Source: Caldilineaceae bacterium (GTDB taxonomy: Bacteria > Chloroflexota > Anaerolineae > Caldilineales > Caldilineaceae). Taken from it: a DNA stretch of 40,416 nucleotides. Below the pieces are notes generated by a model. It saw only the letters and a list, made by a program, of their open reading frames with translations, ran no database searches and was not told the origin of the DNA. Shown in pieces: positions 16,432 to 23,907 of the stretch. Each line of letters begins with the position of its first letter. Within the stretch, counting starts at the first letter, position 1. The DNA is taken from positions 1 through 40,416 of the forward strand of contig JAJEBF010000039.1 in NCBI GenBank assembly GCA_022824025.1. The letters are read 5' to 3'. A program made the translations under genes and the position numbers.

Positions 16432-16809
16432 ATGAGCTTTCTGAAAAAACTTGCGTCGCTCTTTACCGGCGGAGGCGGAGGCGGCAATCGCTCGCTACCG
16501 ATCTATGTATTCAGCACCCGCTGCCGCGAACCGATCATGGCCGAAATCGATCTGGTCAACAGTCTCAGCCGTGATGAGGAGAACGAAAACGAGTTCTACA
16601 CCCGCAAGGTGCTGCAGGGCAGCGGCCAGAACCGATGCTTTACCCAAGTCGAAGTCGAAATCTGGTTCGATCGCGGCAAACGAGTCTCCCGCTATGAAGT
16701 CAGTGGCGGTCGTTGGCTTACCCAGGAGGAATACGAAGAGGAGTTGACTCGCTTCAACGCGCCCCCCGAAGAACAAGACTCCGCCGCAGACAACACCGAG
16801 TCGGTCTGA
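16432..16809 (+). CDS. Conserved-looking small protein between pgk and tpiA, unknown function
   Basis: A 125-residue protein with a short amphipathic N-terminus ([10 protein letters not shown]), a glycine run, and a compact globular part containing [31 protein letters not shown] and [22 protein letters not shown], then an acidic tail. The alternating pattern suggests a small beta-rich domain. It begins three bases after the pgk stop with GGAGG above its ATG, so it is co-transcribed with glycolytic genes. I recall small unknown genes at this place in Chloroflexota, unverified. A role near the membrane or as an accessory of glycolysis is speculation. Confidence 0.8.
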   Translation: MSFLKKLASLFTGGGGGGNRSLPIYVFSTRCREPIMAEIDLVNSLSRDEENENEFYTRKVLQGSGQNRCFTQVEVEIWFDRGKRVSRYEVSGGRWLTQEEYEEELTRFNAPPEEQDSAADNTESV

Positions 16810-17133
16810 GTTCCTGTAACAGTCTCTGACATTCCGCGTCCGTCTACGCCGACGCGAAGCAGTTCACAGGGCGGCCTGAGCAGGCCGCCTGCGAACGCGA
16901 CCAGGCCCTCTCCCGCAATATCATCGCAGTCCCTTGTCACTCCCGGTCCCGCTAAAGGCCTGGGCCGCCAACTGCTCTGGCCGGATCGACTGCGGTCCAA
17001 ACCTGTCTCAACCATGCCAGGTCCGGAGAATTCGGGCCGTCGCTCTGGGCGCCGCCACCCGCTTTCCCCGCCCATTCGCTGAAAATATCTTCACTTCGCT
17101 GTCTTACACAGCCTCCACTGAGAGAATCCACAC
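16810..17133 (+). other. 324-base gap between the 125-aa gene and tpiA
   Basis: No gene is supported. It holds a strong hairpin (16870-16889) inside a longer imperfect one closed by GTTC/GAAC. The rest has no clear promoter. GAGAGAA (17120-17126) is a modest ribosome-binding site for tpiA. The hairpin may partly end the gap-pgk message, which would leave tpiA with its own weak promoter that I could not find. Confidence 0.5.
16870..16889 (+). terminator. Strong GC hairpin after the gap-pgk unit
   Basis: GGCGGCCT, loop GAGC and AGGCCGCC form a perfect 8-bp stem with a stable tetraloop, and GTTC...GAAC can add an outer helix. There is no T-run, so termination would be weak; mRNA 3'-end protection is equally likely. 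Confidence 0.4.
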
Positions 17134-17901
17134 ATGCGTAAACCGATGATGGCCGGAAACTGGAAAATGAACATGACCGTGGCGGAAGCCCTCGCGCTCA
17201 CGCTGCAAATCGACCAGCTTGTCGGCGAAGCGACCGCTGTTGAGCAGCTGCTCTGCCCACCATTTCTCTGTCTGCACCCCCTGAAGGAAGCTGCCGCCGC
17301 CATGCCTTTCTCACTCGGCGCGCAAAACTGCCACTGGCAGGACAGCGGCGCCTTTACCGGAGAAATCAGCCCCCCGATGCTGCGCGGCCTGGTCGACTAT
17401 GTCATCATCGGGCACAGTGAGCGCCGGCAACTTTTCGGCGAAACCGACAAATCCGTGAACAAGAAGACCCATGCCGCCCTGACCCACCAGTTGACCCCCA
17501 TCGTCTGCGTGGGCGAAAGCCTCGACCAGAACGAGCGCGGCGAAACCGCCGCCGTGATCACCGCCCAGGTCAGTGCCGCGCTGGACGGCCTCAGCGCCGG
17601 CCAGGTCCAGTCTTTGGTAATCGCCTACGAGCCGATCTGGGCGATCGGTACCGGCAGAGCCGCGACCGCGCAGACCGCCGGTGAAATCTGCGGCCTGGTT
17701 CGTGCTGTCCTGCGCCAACTCCACGGCAATGCCGTCGCCGACTTGACGCGCGTGCTGTACGGCGGCAGCGCCAACCCGGACAACATCAGCGCCATCATGG
17801 AACAACCCGATATCGACGGCGCCCTGATCGGCGGCGCATCCCTTCAGGCCCGCAGCTACGCCGACATGGTGAAAATAACAGCCGAAATCTACTCCCCCTG
17901 A
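17134..17901 (+). CDS. tpiA: Triosephosphate isomerase
   Basis: Interconverts dihydroxyacetone phosphate and glyceraldehyde 3-phosphate. The 255-residue TIM barrel has Lys11 in AGNWKMN, the catalytic His94 in IIGHSERR and Glu166 in [11 protein letters not shown], and the phosphate-binding YGGSANPDN and GALIGGAS loops. It completes the lower-glycolysis cluster with gap and pgk. The ribosome-binding site is weak. Confidence 0.97.
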   Translation: MRKPMMAGNWKMNMTVAEALALTLQIDQLVGEATAVEQLLCPPFLCLHPLKEAAAAMPFSLGAQNCHWQDSGAFTGEISPPMLRGLVDYVIIGHSERRQLFGETDKSVNKKTHAALTHQLTPIVCVGESLDQNERGETAAVITAQVSAALDGLSAGQVQSLVIAYEPIWAIGTGRAATAQTAGEICGLVRAVLRQLHGNAVADLTRVLYGGSANPDNISAIMEQPDIDGALIGGASLQARSYADMVKITAEIYSP

Positions 17902-17913
17902 CCTGCGCCTCAC

Positions 17914-17953
17914 TTGTTCACCTTCTTGTAGGGCGAAGTCAGGAGGTGAACAA
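17914..17953 (+). terminator. 10-bp inverted repeat downstream of tpiA
   Basis: TTGTTCACCT (17914-17923) is the exact inverse complement of AGGTGAACAA (17944-17953), with a 20-base loop that includes a second small CTTC/GAAG helix. No T-run follows on the plus strand. It begins 12 bases after the tpiA stop and may end the glycolytic transcript or act as an operator. Confidence 0.4.
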
Positions 17954-18017
17954 CCGGCCGGCGTGAAGGGAGCAATCGAATCCTGCACCCTTCTCTATTC
18001 GCCCCTCGAATCTCCCC

Positions 18018-18770
18018 ATGTCCCTGCTTTCCCCATACCTCTTCTTCGCTCTCTTCTTCGTCCTTCTCGCCGGTCTGTGGTGGCTCAGCTGGCGCATCGG
18101 CCTCCTGATCCAGGAGGTCGTCTATCTGATCACAGGCTCCGGTGACTTGGCCATGGTGGTTCTGTTCCTGATCTACCTGCCAGGCATCCTGACCCACGAG
18201 GCCTCCCACTGGCTCGTAGCCAGACTTCTTGGCCTCAAAACCAGCAAATTCCGCGTCTGGCCGAAATATTCACGCAATACCATCGGCCTGGGCAGCGTGA
18301 CAGTTTCCTCCGGGGGCGTTATCTATGACAGTCTGGTCGGCCTGGCCCCGCTCCTGGTCGGCTCGGCGCTCATCGTACTGATCGGCGAGCAGGTCTTCGA
18401 TACACAAACTGTCACTTTCGCCTGGCGCACCGGCAGGCTGGTGGCCGGCCTGACCTTTGTTCTCGACGGCCTCGTCCACAGACCGGACAGCCTGCTCTGG
18501 AGCTATCTCCTCTTCGCAATCGCCAACGCCATGATGCCCAGCGCCAGCGACCGCGCGCCGCTCAAGTCACTCGGAATCTACATCATCGCCATCGGCGTCC
18601 TTTTCGCGCTCATCGATCAGTCCGGCCGCAACGTAGTCCTGCTGCTGGATTTCCTCTTCGGTCCAATCCAGCTCTTGACCGGCGCCTTCTTCCTGGTCGT
18701 GGCCATCGACATAGCCATCTTCCTGCTTCTGCTCGCTGTCCGAGCCCTCCTGAATGCGCTCCACGCGTAG
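18018..18770 (+). CDS. Multi-pass membrane protein with HExxH motif, M50-like metalloprotease candidate
   Basis: A 250-residue hydrophobic protein with about six predicted helices. THEASHWLVARLLGL places His60, Glu61 and His64 within a transmembrane helix, as in site-2-protease-like M50 enzymes. ANAMMPSASDRAP further on resembles the third metal-ligand region of that group. The order of helices and the SGGVIYDSLVGLAPLLVG segment also fit. The substrate and even catalytic activity are unproven. It follows tpiA and is convergent with trpB2. Confidence 0.75.
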   Translation: MSLLSPYLFFALFFVLLAGLWWLSWRIGLLIQEVVYLITGSGDLAMVVLFLIYLPGILTHEASHWLVARLLGLKTSKFRVWPKYSRNTIGLGSVTVSSGGVIYDSLVGLAPLLVGSALIVLIGEQVFDTQTVTFAWRTGRLVAGLTFVLDGLVHRPDSLLWSYLLFAIANAMMPSASDRAPLKSLGIYIIAIGVLFALIDQSGRNVVLLLDFLFGPIQLLTGAFFLVVAIDIAIFLLLLAVRALLNALHA

Positions 18771-18820
18771 CCGCACCCCCGCCTCTCCCCTCGCCTCCGC
18801 AAGGTTCCAGCCACAACCGC

Positions 18821-20191
18821 CTAGAGCGACGGCACCCTTTCCAAGCTCGCCCGGATCGCCTCCTCCGGATAATCGAAATCCTCCAGCTTGTCAGCCAAAT
18901 GCTGCTCGTAGGCGGCCAGATCAAAGTGTCCGTGCCCACACATGTTGAAGACGATCACCTTGCTCTCGCCTCTCTCCTTGCACGCCAACGCCTCCTGCAT
19001 CGCGCCCCAAATCGCATGGGCCGGCTCGGGCGCGGGCAGAATCCCCTCCGCACGCGTGAAGGACAGCGCAGCCTCAAAAATCGCTCGCTGCTGTATGCTG
19101 ACAGCCTCGATCAGCCCCGCTTCATGCAGCGCGCTGACCTGTGCGCTCATCCCATGATAGCGAAGGCCGCCCGCGTGGATCGGCGCCGGCACAAAGTCGT
19201 GACCCAGCGTGTGCATCTTGAGCAGCGGCGTCGACTGAGCCGTATCGCCAAAGTCATATGTATAAACACCGCGCGTCAAACTCGGCGCAGCCGCCGGCTC
19301 GACAGCCACAACTCGCGCCTTCTTACCGCCGCTGATGTTCTCTTTCAAAAACGGAAACGCAAACCCCCCGAAGTTGCTGCCGCCCCCAGTGCATCCAACC
19401 AGTACGTCCGGCCAGTCCTCCCCGAAAACCTCCAACCCCCTGATCACCTCCTGGCCCACCACCGTCTGGTGCAGCAGTACATGATTCAAAACCGAACCAA
19501 GCGAGTATTTCGTGTCGTCTCGCGTCGCGGCATCTTCAACCGCCTCCGAAATGGCAATGCCAAGGCTGCCCGTACTGTCCGGCTCCTCCGCCAGAATCTG
19601 GCGGCCCGCGTTCGTGTCCGAGCTCGGGCTGGCGACCACTTCCGCCCCCATGGTCTCCATCAAAATCTTCCTGTACGGTTTCTGCTCATAGCTGACACGA
19701 ACCATATAGACCTTGCACGTCATCCCGAACACTTGGCACGCGAAACTGAGCGCGCTGCCCCACTGGCCCGCCCCAGTTTCCGTTGCCAGCCGCGCAACAC
19801 CCTCCTCCTTGTTGTAGAAAACCTGCGGCACAGCCGTGTTCGGCTTATGGCTGCCCGACGGACTGACGCCCTCGTACTTATAGTAGATGCGGGCCGGCGT
19901 ATCCAGTGCCTTTTCCCATTCATACGCCCGGATCAGAGGCGTCGGCCTCCAAATACGGTAAACGTCCTGTACCTGCTCGGGAATCTCGATATAGCGCTCA
20001 GCGCTGACTTCCTGCAATATCAATGACATGGGAAAGAGCGGCGCTAAATCGTCCGGCCCGATCGGCTGCCCGGTACCCGGATGCAGGGGCGGCGGCAGCT
20101 CGACCCCGGCAGCGGGCAAATCGGCGTTGATGTTATACCAGTGGGTCGGCATCTCCGACTCATTCAATATCACCTTCTTCTGTCTTGCCAT
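18821..20191 (-). CDS. Tryptophan synthase beta-like enzyme TrpB2 (PLP-dependent)
   Basis: Fold-type II PLP enzyme making tryptophan from indole and serine. The 456 residues, with inserts at the N-terminus and around the active site, match the TrpB2 group rather than the TrpB1 that pairs with TrpA. The PLP lysine is Lys116 in [11 protein letters not shown] and the phosphate-binding loop is [10 protein letters not shown]. No trpA is adjacent, so it may salvage indole or serve as a stand-alone synthase. I choose the second ATG (20191), since GGAAGG abuts the first one (20197) with no room for a spacer. Confidence 0.93.
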   Translation of the reverse strand: MARQKKVILNESEMPTHWYNINADLPAAGVELPPPLHPGTGQPIGPDDLAPLFPMSLILQEVSAERYIEIPEQVQDVYRIWRPTPLIRAYEWEKALDTPARIYYKYEGVSPSGSHKPNTAVPQVFYNKEEGVARLATETGAGQWGSALSFACQVFGMTCKVYMVRVSYEQKPYRKILMETMGAEVVASPSSDTNAGRQILAEEPDSTGSLGIAISEAVEDAATRDDTKYSLGSVLNHVLLHQTVVGQEVIRGLEVFGEDWPDVLVGCTGGGSNFGGFAFPFLKENISGGKKARVVAVEPAAAPSLTRGVYTYDFGDTAQSTPLLKMHTLGHDFVPAPIHAGGLRYHGMSAQVSALHEAGLIEAVSIQQRAIFEAALSFTRAEGILPAPEPAHAIWGAMQEALACKERGESKVIVFNMCGHGHFDLAAYEQHLADKLEDFDYPEEAIRASLERVPSL

Positions 20192-20225
20192 CTCCATCCT
20201 TCCTTTCGCGGAATTCGACCAGATT

Positions 20226-20275
20226 GAAGCCGATACTTCGCCGCAGGGCCTCTGCCTGACGCCGCGCTCGGCTTC
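20226..20275 (-). promoter_or_regulatory. Structured leader upstream of trpB2
   Basis: GAAGCCGA (20226-20233) and TCGGCTTC (20268-20275) form a perfect 8-bp closing helix around an inner GCAG/CTGC hairpin. It lies between the trxA terminator and the trpB2 ribosome-binding site. No T-box or trp leader-peptide features were seen, so any regulatory role is open. Confidence 0.3.
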
Positions 20276-20280
20276 TGGAT

Positions 20281-20313
20281 CAAAAAGGCCTGCCGCAATC
20301 GCAGCAGGCCTTT
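20281..20313 (-). terminator. Intrinsic terminator of trxA
   Basis: On the minus strand AAAGGCCTGC, a ten-base loop and GCAGGCCTTT form a perfect 10-bp stem that runs into TTTTTG. It lies 25 bases past the trxA stop, a classic rho-independent terminator. Confidence 0.9.
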
Positions 20314-20337
20314 GTATCGTTTCAATTCAACTTAACG

Positions 20338-20667
20338 TCAATTCAGATGCGCCTGAATCTTTCCCAGCAGCTGCGCCTTCTGCTGAAACCCAACGATCGT
20401 CTCCACCTGCTGACCGTCCTTGAACAACATCAGCGTGGGAATGCTCATCACACCGAAAGCCATCGCTGTGCTCTGATTCTCGTCCACGTCCAGCTTGCCG
20501 ATCGTCAGCTTGCCGTCCAGCTCCGTGGCTATCTCATCCAAAACCGGCGCAATCATCTTGCATGGACCGCACCACTCCGCCCAAAAATCAACCAGGACCG
20601 GCAACTCCGCCTGGATGACCTCATCCTCAAAATTCGCGTCCGTGACAACAACCGTGTTTTCGCCCAT
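20338..20667 (-). CDS. trxA: Thioredoxin
   Basis: Small cytosolic dithiol reductase of 109 residues. The redox site is WCGPC within [18 protein letters not shown]; the cis-proline loop MSIPTLMLF and the GFQQKAQL C-terminal helix are present. AGGAG lies eight bases above the ATG. It has its own strong promoter (20796-20825) and terminator, so it is a single-gene unit. Confidence 0.97.
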   Translation of the reverse strand: MGENTVVVTDANFEDEVIQAELPVLVDFWAEWCGPCKMIAPVLDEIATELDGKLTIGKLDVDENQSTAMAFGVMSIPTLMLFKDGQQVETIVGFQQKAQLLGKIQAHLN

Positions 20668-20740
20668 TTTCTTGTCTCCTACTCCTGTATGCGAGCGTCA
20701 AAATGCAACGTTTCTGCGACTCCGTCCTGTACCTGCAAGA

Positions 20741-20760
20741 CACGTCAAATCCTGTCAAAT
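20741..20760 (-). repeat. Two 10-bp tandem repeats in the trxA leader
   Basis: The plus strand reads CACGTCAAAT then CCTGTCAAAT; on the minus strand ATTTGACAGG is followed by ATTTGACGTG. A further TTTTGACG lies at 20697-20704. Each contains a TTGAC -35-like core but no matching -10 was found. Confidence 0.4.
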
Positions 20761-20768
20761 GATGACCG

Positions 20769-20787
20769 GGTTCGCTCTAAACGAACC
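20769..20787 (-). promoter_or_regulatory. GGTTCG-N7-CGAACC inverted repeat at the trxA transcription start
   Basis: A perfect 6-bp inverted repeat lies just downstream of the trxA -10, over positions of about +3 to +20. The placement suits a repressor operator or a 5'-terminal mRNA hairpin. It differs from the CGAAC-N4-GTTCG LexA box in arm order, so I do not assign it to LexA. Confidence 0.4.
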
Positions 20788-20795
20788 TGCAAAAT

Positions 20796-20825
20796 ATACT
20801 ACGTCCAAAGGAAGGCAAAAGTCAA
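20796..20825 (-). promoter_or_regulatory. Sigma70 promoter of trxA
   Basis: TTGACT (20820-20825) and TAGTAT (20796-20801) are 18 bases apart on the minus strand. The expected transcript starts near 20789, giving a leader of about 120 bases. Confidence 0.65.
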
Positions 20826-20881
20826 AATACGGGCCCGTCCGATTCTTGCCGCCGGCAACGACGCGCCCCTGCAACTGCTCA

Positions 20882-21493
20882 CTAATTCTTCTGCCTCCGT
20901 CGCAGAAATGCGGCAAATTCCTCCCTGTCCAGGCTTCTGGATTCCGACTCTGGTTCCGTTCGCGCCGGTTCAAGCGGAGCCAGAGTCGCGCCAGCCTCTC
21001 CTCCATCTGCCGCAAGCCGCGCCGCAACGTGCGGAATCACCTCCAGGATACTTTCCAGAAACACCGCCGTCAACCCCTCCCCGCCCGGCAGATTGATGAT
21101 CAACGTGCGTCCCCGGATGCCCGCAACCCCTCTATCCAGCAGCGCCGTCGGATACGATGCCACCGCCCTGCTCCGCATCCGCTCCGGCAGCGAAGGCATC
21201 AGCCGCTCCAACACTTCCGCCGTGGCTTCCGGCACGATCTCCCCCGCCGACGGACCAGGGGCCGGAAACGTACCGCCCACCGTCAAGATCAAGTCCAACT
21301 CCTCTTCATCACTCCACTGCCGCAGCGTCTCCTCCACCTGGTAGCGAGGCGGCTCCCGATAGACGCGACGCGCCAGCGGGAGAAAACCGTCCTCAACGCC
21401 GCCCAGCGCTCTGGGCAACGAATCCAGAACCGCATCGGCCTCCTCCGAATCAGCCGGGTCGGCGATGACAAGAAACCCGCACCGTATATGCAT
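20882..21493 (-). CDS. MogA/MoaB-like molybdopterin-binding domain protein, divergent
   Basis: The 203-residue product has the outline of the MoCF-binding fold (MogA, MoaB, MoeA middle domain): ILTVGGT followed by IVPEATAEVLERLMP, and a later GRTLIINLPGGEGLTAVFLESI. In active MogA/MoaB these would read TGGTGxxxRDxTPEA and LPGSPxA; here the key glycine/aspartate loop is changed to FPAPGPSAGE. It may therefore bind molybdopterin weakly or do something else. The charged C-terminal tail of about 35 residues is unusual. The ATG at 21493 is chosen as the fold begins there; the upstream extension is low-complexity. It follows the ribosomal cluster's terminator. Confidence 0.7.
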   Translation of the reverse strand: MHIRCGFLVIADPADSEEADAVLDSLPRALGGVEDGFLPLARRVYREPPRYQVEETLRQWSDEEELDLILTVGGTFPAPGPSAGEIVPEATAEVLERLMPSLPERMRSRAVASYPTALLDRGVAGIRGRTLIINLPGGEGLTAVFLESILEVIPHVAARLAADGGEAGATLAPLEPARTEPESESRSLDREEFAAFLRRRQKN

Positions 21494-21650
21494 GAATGTC
21501 GGATTCTCCCTCCACGGCCTGGCGCCTGGCCTGCTGCCCATCAGCCCGCTGTACGGCCGTGATGCCCGCCTGCACGATTCCATCTTAGGTGACCGGCGCC
21601 GCCCGGGCCCCAACCCCGCGCCTGCAACCGATCAAATAGGTTGGCGCAAA

Positions 21651-21676
21651 CAAAAAGCGATGGCTTTGCCACCGCT
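21651..21676 (-). terminator. Intrinsic terminator ending the ribosomal-protein super-cluster
   Basis: On the minus strand AGCGGTGGC, loop AAA and GCCATCGCT form a 9-bp stem with one G-U pair, followed by TTTTTG. It lies 33 bases past the rpsI stop. Confidence 0.88.
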
Positions 21677-21709
21677 CTTCTTCCTTCTTAAACCCACGAC
21701 GAGCCTGTC

Positions 21710-22099
21710 TCAGCGCTTCGTGTACTGAGGAGCCTTTCGCGCCCGTTTCAAACCTGGCTTCATCCGCTCCTTCACGCGGGCATCGCGCGTGAGAAATCCG
21801 GCCGCCTTCAGAGTGGGCCGGAGATTCGGATCCGCCGCCACAAGGGCCCGCGCCAACCCGTGCCGCGCCGCGTGGGCCTGGCCGCCTTCACCGCCGCCAT
21901 GAACTTTGATACTGATGTTGTAGCTGTTCTCCATGCCGGTCAGTGTCAGCGGCTGTCGAATAACCATCTGGTCCAGCGCACGCCCAAAATATCCGTTCAT
22001 CGGCAGGCTGTTTACGATGATCTCGCCTTCTCCCTCATACAGCCGAACGCGCGCCGTGGCGCTCTTGCGCCGTCCAACTGCTTCAATATACTCACTCAT
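21710..22099 (-). CDS. rpsI: 30S ribosomal protein S9
   Basis: The 129-residue protein contacts P-site tRNA with its C-terminal tail, which ends in the expected KAPQYTKR. The opening [15 protein letters not shown] and the [20 protein letters not shown] block are typical of S9. The ATG at 22099 has GGGGAG five bases upstream and overlaps the end of rplM by 8 bp, so the pair is translationally coupled. It is the last gene of the long cluster. Confidence 0.98.
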   Translation of the reverse strand: MSEYIEAVGRRKSATARVRLYEGEGEIIVNSLPMNGYFGRALDQMVIRQPLTLTGMENSYNISIKVHGGGEGGQAHAARHGLARALVAADPNLRPTLKAAGFLTRDARVKERMKPGLKRARKAPQYTKR

Positions 22100-22544
22100 A
22101 TTTTCTCCCCTGCAGGTCCAGCGCCTTTGGTTTCTGGGCCTCATGCGGATGATCCGGGCCAGCATAGACTTTCAGCTTTTTCATCTGCGCGCGGCCAAGC
22201 TTGGTCTTGGGAACCATTCCCTTCACCGCTTCAAATATCACCTTCTGCGGCTGTCGCTCCAGTTGTTCGCGCATCGTCCGACTCTTTAAGCCGCCCGGAT
22301 AGCGCGAATGCCGGTAATAACGCTTATCATCCAGGCGGTTCCCGGTCACGTGAAACTTCTCGCAATTGACGACGATTACGAAATCGCCGCAGTCCACGTG
22401 CGGCGTAAAACTCGGCTTGTGCTTGCCCCGCAAGACCTGCGCTATCTCCGACGCCAACCGGCCAAGCGTCTTGTCTGTCGCATCCACCACCCACCATTCA
22501 CGTCCGCTCTTCGCCTCATCATAACTCAGGCTCAGTGTCTTCAC
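22092..22544 (-). CDS. rplM: 50S ribosomal protein L13
   Basis: Early-assembly 23S rRNA-binding protein of 150 residues. [18 protein letters not shown], the [17 protein letters not shown] segment, [14 protein letters not shown] and [12 protein letters not shown] are all family signatures. As in most bacteria it precedes rpsI, overlapping it by 8 bp. Confidence 0.98.
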   Translation of the reverse strand: MKTLSLSYDEAKSGREWWVVDATDKTLGRLASEIAQVLRGKHKPSFTPHVDCGDFVIVVNCEKFHVTGNRLDDKRYYRHSRYPGGLKSRTMREQLERQPQKVIFEAVKGMVPKTKLGRAQMKKLKVYAGPDHPHEAQKPKALDLQGRKYE

Positions 22545-22603
22545 GCTCTCATCTCCTCATTCACAACAACTGACATTCTATCTGCCGTCTACGCCTACGC
22601 AAC

Positions 22604-23416
22604 TCAATGCGCAGAAAACAGATCAGAAAACTCCGCATACCGGACCCGCTCCAGAACAAGCCCATTGGGGGGGAGCGGCGGGGCGCTGCGGCCGCGGTCT
22701 CTTGCCTTCAACGCCGCCCAAAGTTCATCGGCCTGCCACGCACCCAGCCCAACCGCCAGCAGCGAACCGGCCAAATTACGCGCCATGCGGCGCAAAAAAG
22801 CATTGGCCGTCATCGTCAGAACCAGCCGCTCCACCGGAAACGGGTCCAACCCCGGCAGCGACTCTTCTACACGCTCCCAAAAGAGCGAGATGATCCGGCG
22901 AACGGTATTGTCACCCTGCGGAGCCTGCCCAAACGTCGCGAAATCATGCGTCCCAATCAACTGCCGGGCCGCCCCGTTCATGGCTTCCACATCAGGACGC
23001 CTCGGGGCCATCATCGCAAACCGGTCAGCCAGAGGAAATCGTCTCTCACCCTCTCCTTCGCACGCCGGCGCCCATATCGTATAGCGATAGGTACGCTCCG
23101 TCGCGCTGAAACGCGGGTGAAAGCCGGGCGGCGCTTCCGACAAGCGGCGGACCAGGATCGAAGCCGGCAACCGCTGATTCCATGCTCGCCGCAGCGCTGT
23201 CAGCGAATGGCGCCACGGCGCCTCAACCGCAATGACCTGCCCCCTGGCGTGAACACCGGTGTCCGTCCTTCCCGCGCCGCCGACCCGGCAAAATGCCCCA
23301 GTCAAATCCGCCAGCGCCTCTTCCAACGCGCCCTGGACGGTCGGCTCCTGCCGCTGCACCTGAAAGCCGCAAAAATCTGTCCCGTCATACGCGATCAGAC
23401 CGGCGACCCTCCGCAT
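22604..23416 (-). CDS. truA: tRNA pseudouridine synthase A
   Basis: Isomerises uridines 38-40 in the tRNA anticodon arm. The 270 residues have the catalytic aspartate in GGAGRTDTGVHARGQV, the opening GLIAYDGTDFCGFQ and the FLRRMARNLAG motif near the C-terminus. It lies between rplQ and rplM, the usual place in many Gram-positive and Chloroflexota genomes. Confidence 0.97.
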   Translation of the reverse strand: MRRVAGLIAYDGTDFCGFQVQRQEPTVQGALEEALADLTGAFCRVGGAGRTDTGVHARGQVIAVEAPWRHSLTALRRAWNQRLPASILVRRLSEAPPGFHPRFSATERTYRYTIWAPACEGEGERRFPLADRFAMMAPRRPDVEAMNGAARQLIGTHDFATFGQAPQGDNTVRRIISLFWERVEESLPGLDPFPVERLVLTMTANAFLRRMARNLAGSLLAVGLGAWQADELWAALKARDRGRSAPPLPPNGLVLERVRYAEFSDLFSAH

Positions 23417-23516
23417 CCACGCCCCTCACCTGTGTGGCAATCGCCGCCGCGATCCAAATTTCAATCCTGCCGCCGCCTTTCGCACACTTGCCATGTCCGG
23501 GCGGCACGATGCCAAC

Positions 23517-23903
23517 CTACTCGCTACTGCCGTCCGTCACCAACTCGATGATGGCCATGTCGGCCGCGTCGCCAAAACGTTTGCCCAACTTTACGATCCG
23601 TGTGTAGCCGCCGTTCCGTTCCTCATAGCGGGGGGCCAGCTCGTCAAAAACCTTCTTCGCAACCGCCTTGTCATTGAGGTATGCCACAACCTGCCGCTGC
23701 GCATGCACCCGGTCGACCTTGCCGGCAAGTCCGTGCTTGGCCTTGGTAATCAGCTTCTCCGCATCGCCCCGCATGGCGCGTGCCTTGGCCTGCGTCGTGG
23801 TTATCCGTTCGTGAATGTACAACTCTCGAATTAAACTGCGAAACAGGGCCTTGCGCTGCGCCGCATTGCGGCTCAACTTTCGCCCCGCGATCTGGTGTCG
23901 CAT
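23517..23903 (-). CDS. rplQ: 50S ribosomal protein L17
   Basis: A 128-residue protein near the polypeptide exit tunnel, with the signature opening MRHQIAGRKLSRNAAQRKAL and RITTTQAKARAMRGDAEKL. It begins four bases past the rpoA stop, the standard end of the alpha operon. Confidence 0.98.
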   Translation of the reverse strand: MRHQIAGRKLSRNAAQRKALFRSLIRELYIHERITTTQAKARAMRGDAEKLITKAKHGLAGKVDRVHAQRQVVAYLNDKAVAKKVFDELAPRYEERNGGYTRIVKLGKRFGDAADMAIIELVTDGSSE

Positions 23904-23907
23904 CGTC

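Noticed and set aside
20198..20337. T-box or trp attenuator upstream of trpB2
   Set aside because: No AGGGTGG-type T-box core, no leader peptide with tryptophan codons, and no terminator between the stem and the gene.
20769..20787. LexA (SOS) box at trxA
   Set aside because: The arms are GTTCG-N7-CGAAC, whereas the Gram-positive LexA box is CGAAC-N4-GTTCG. I report it only as an unassigned inverted repeat.
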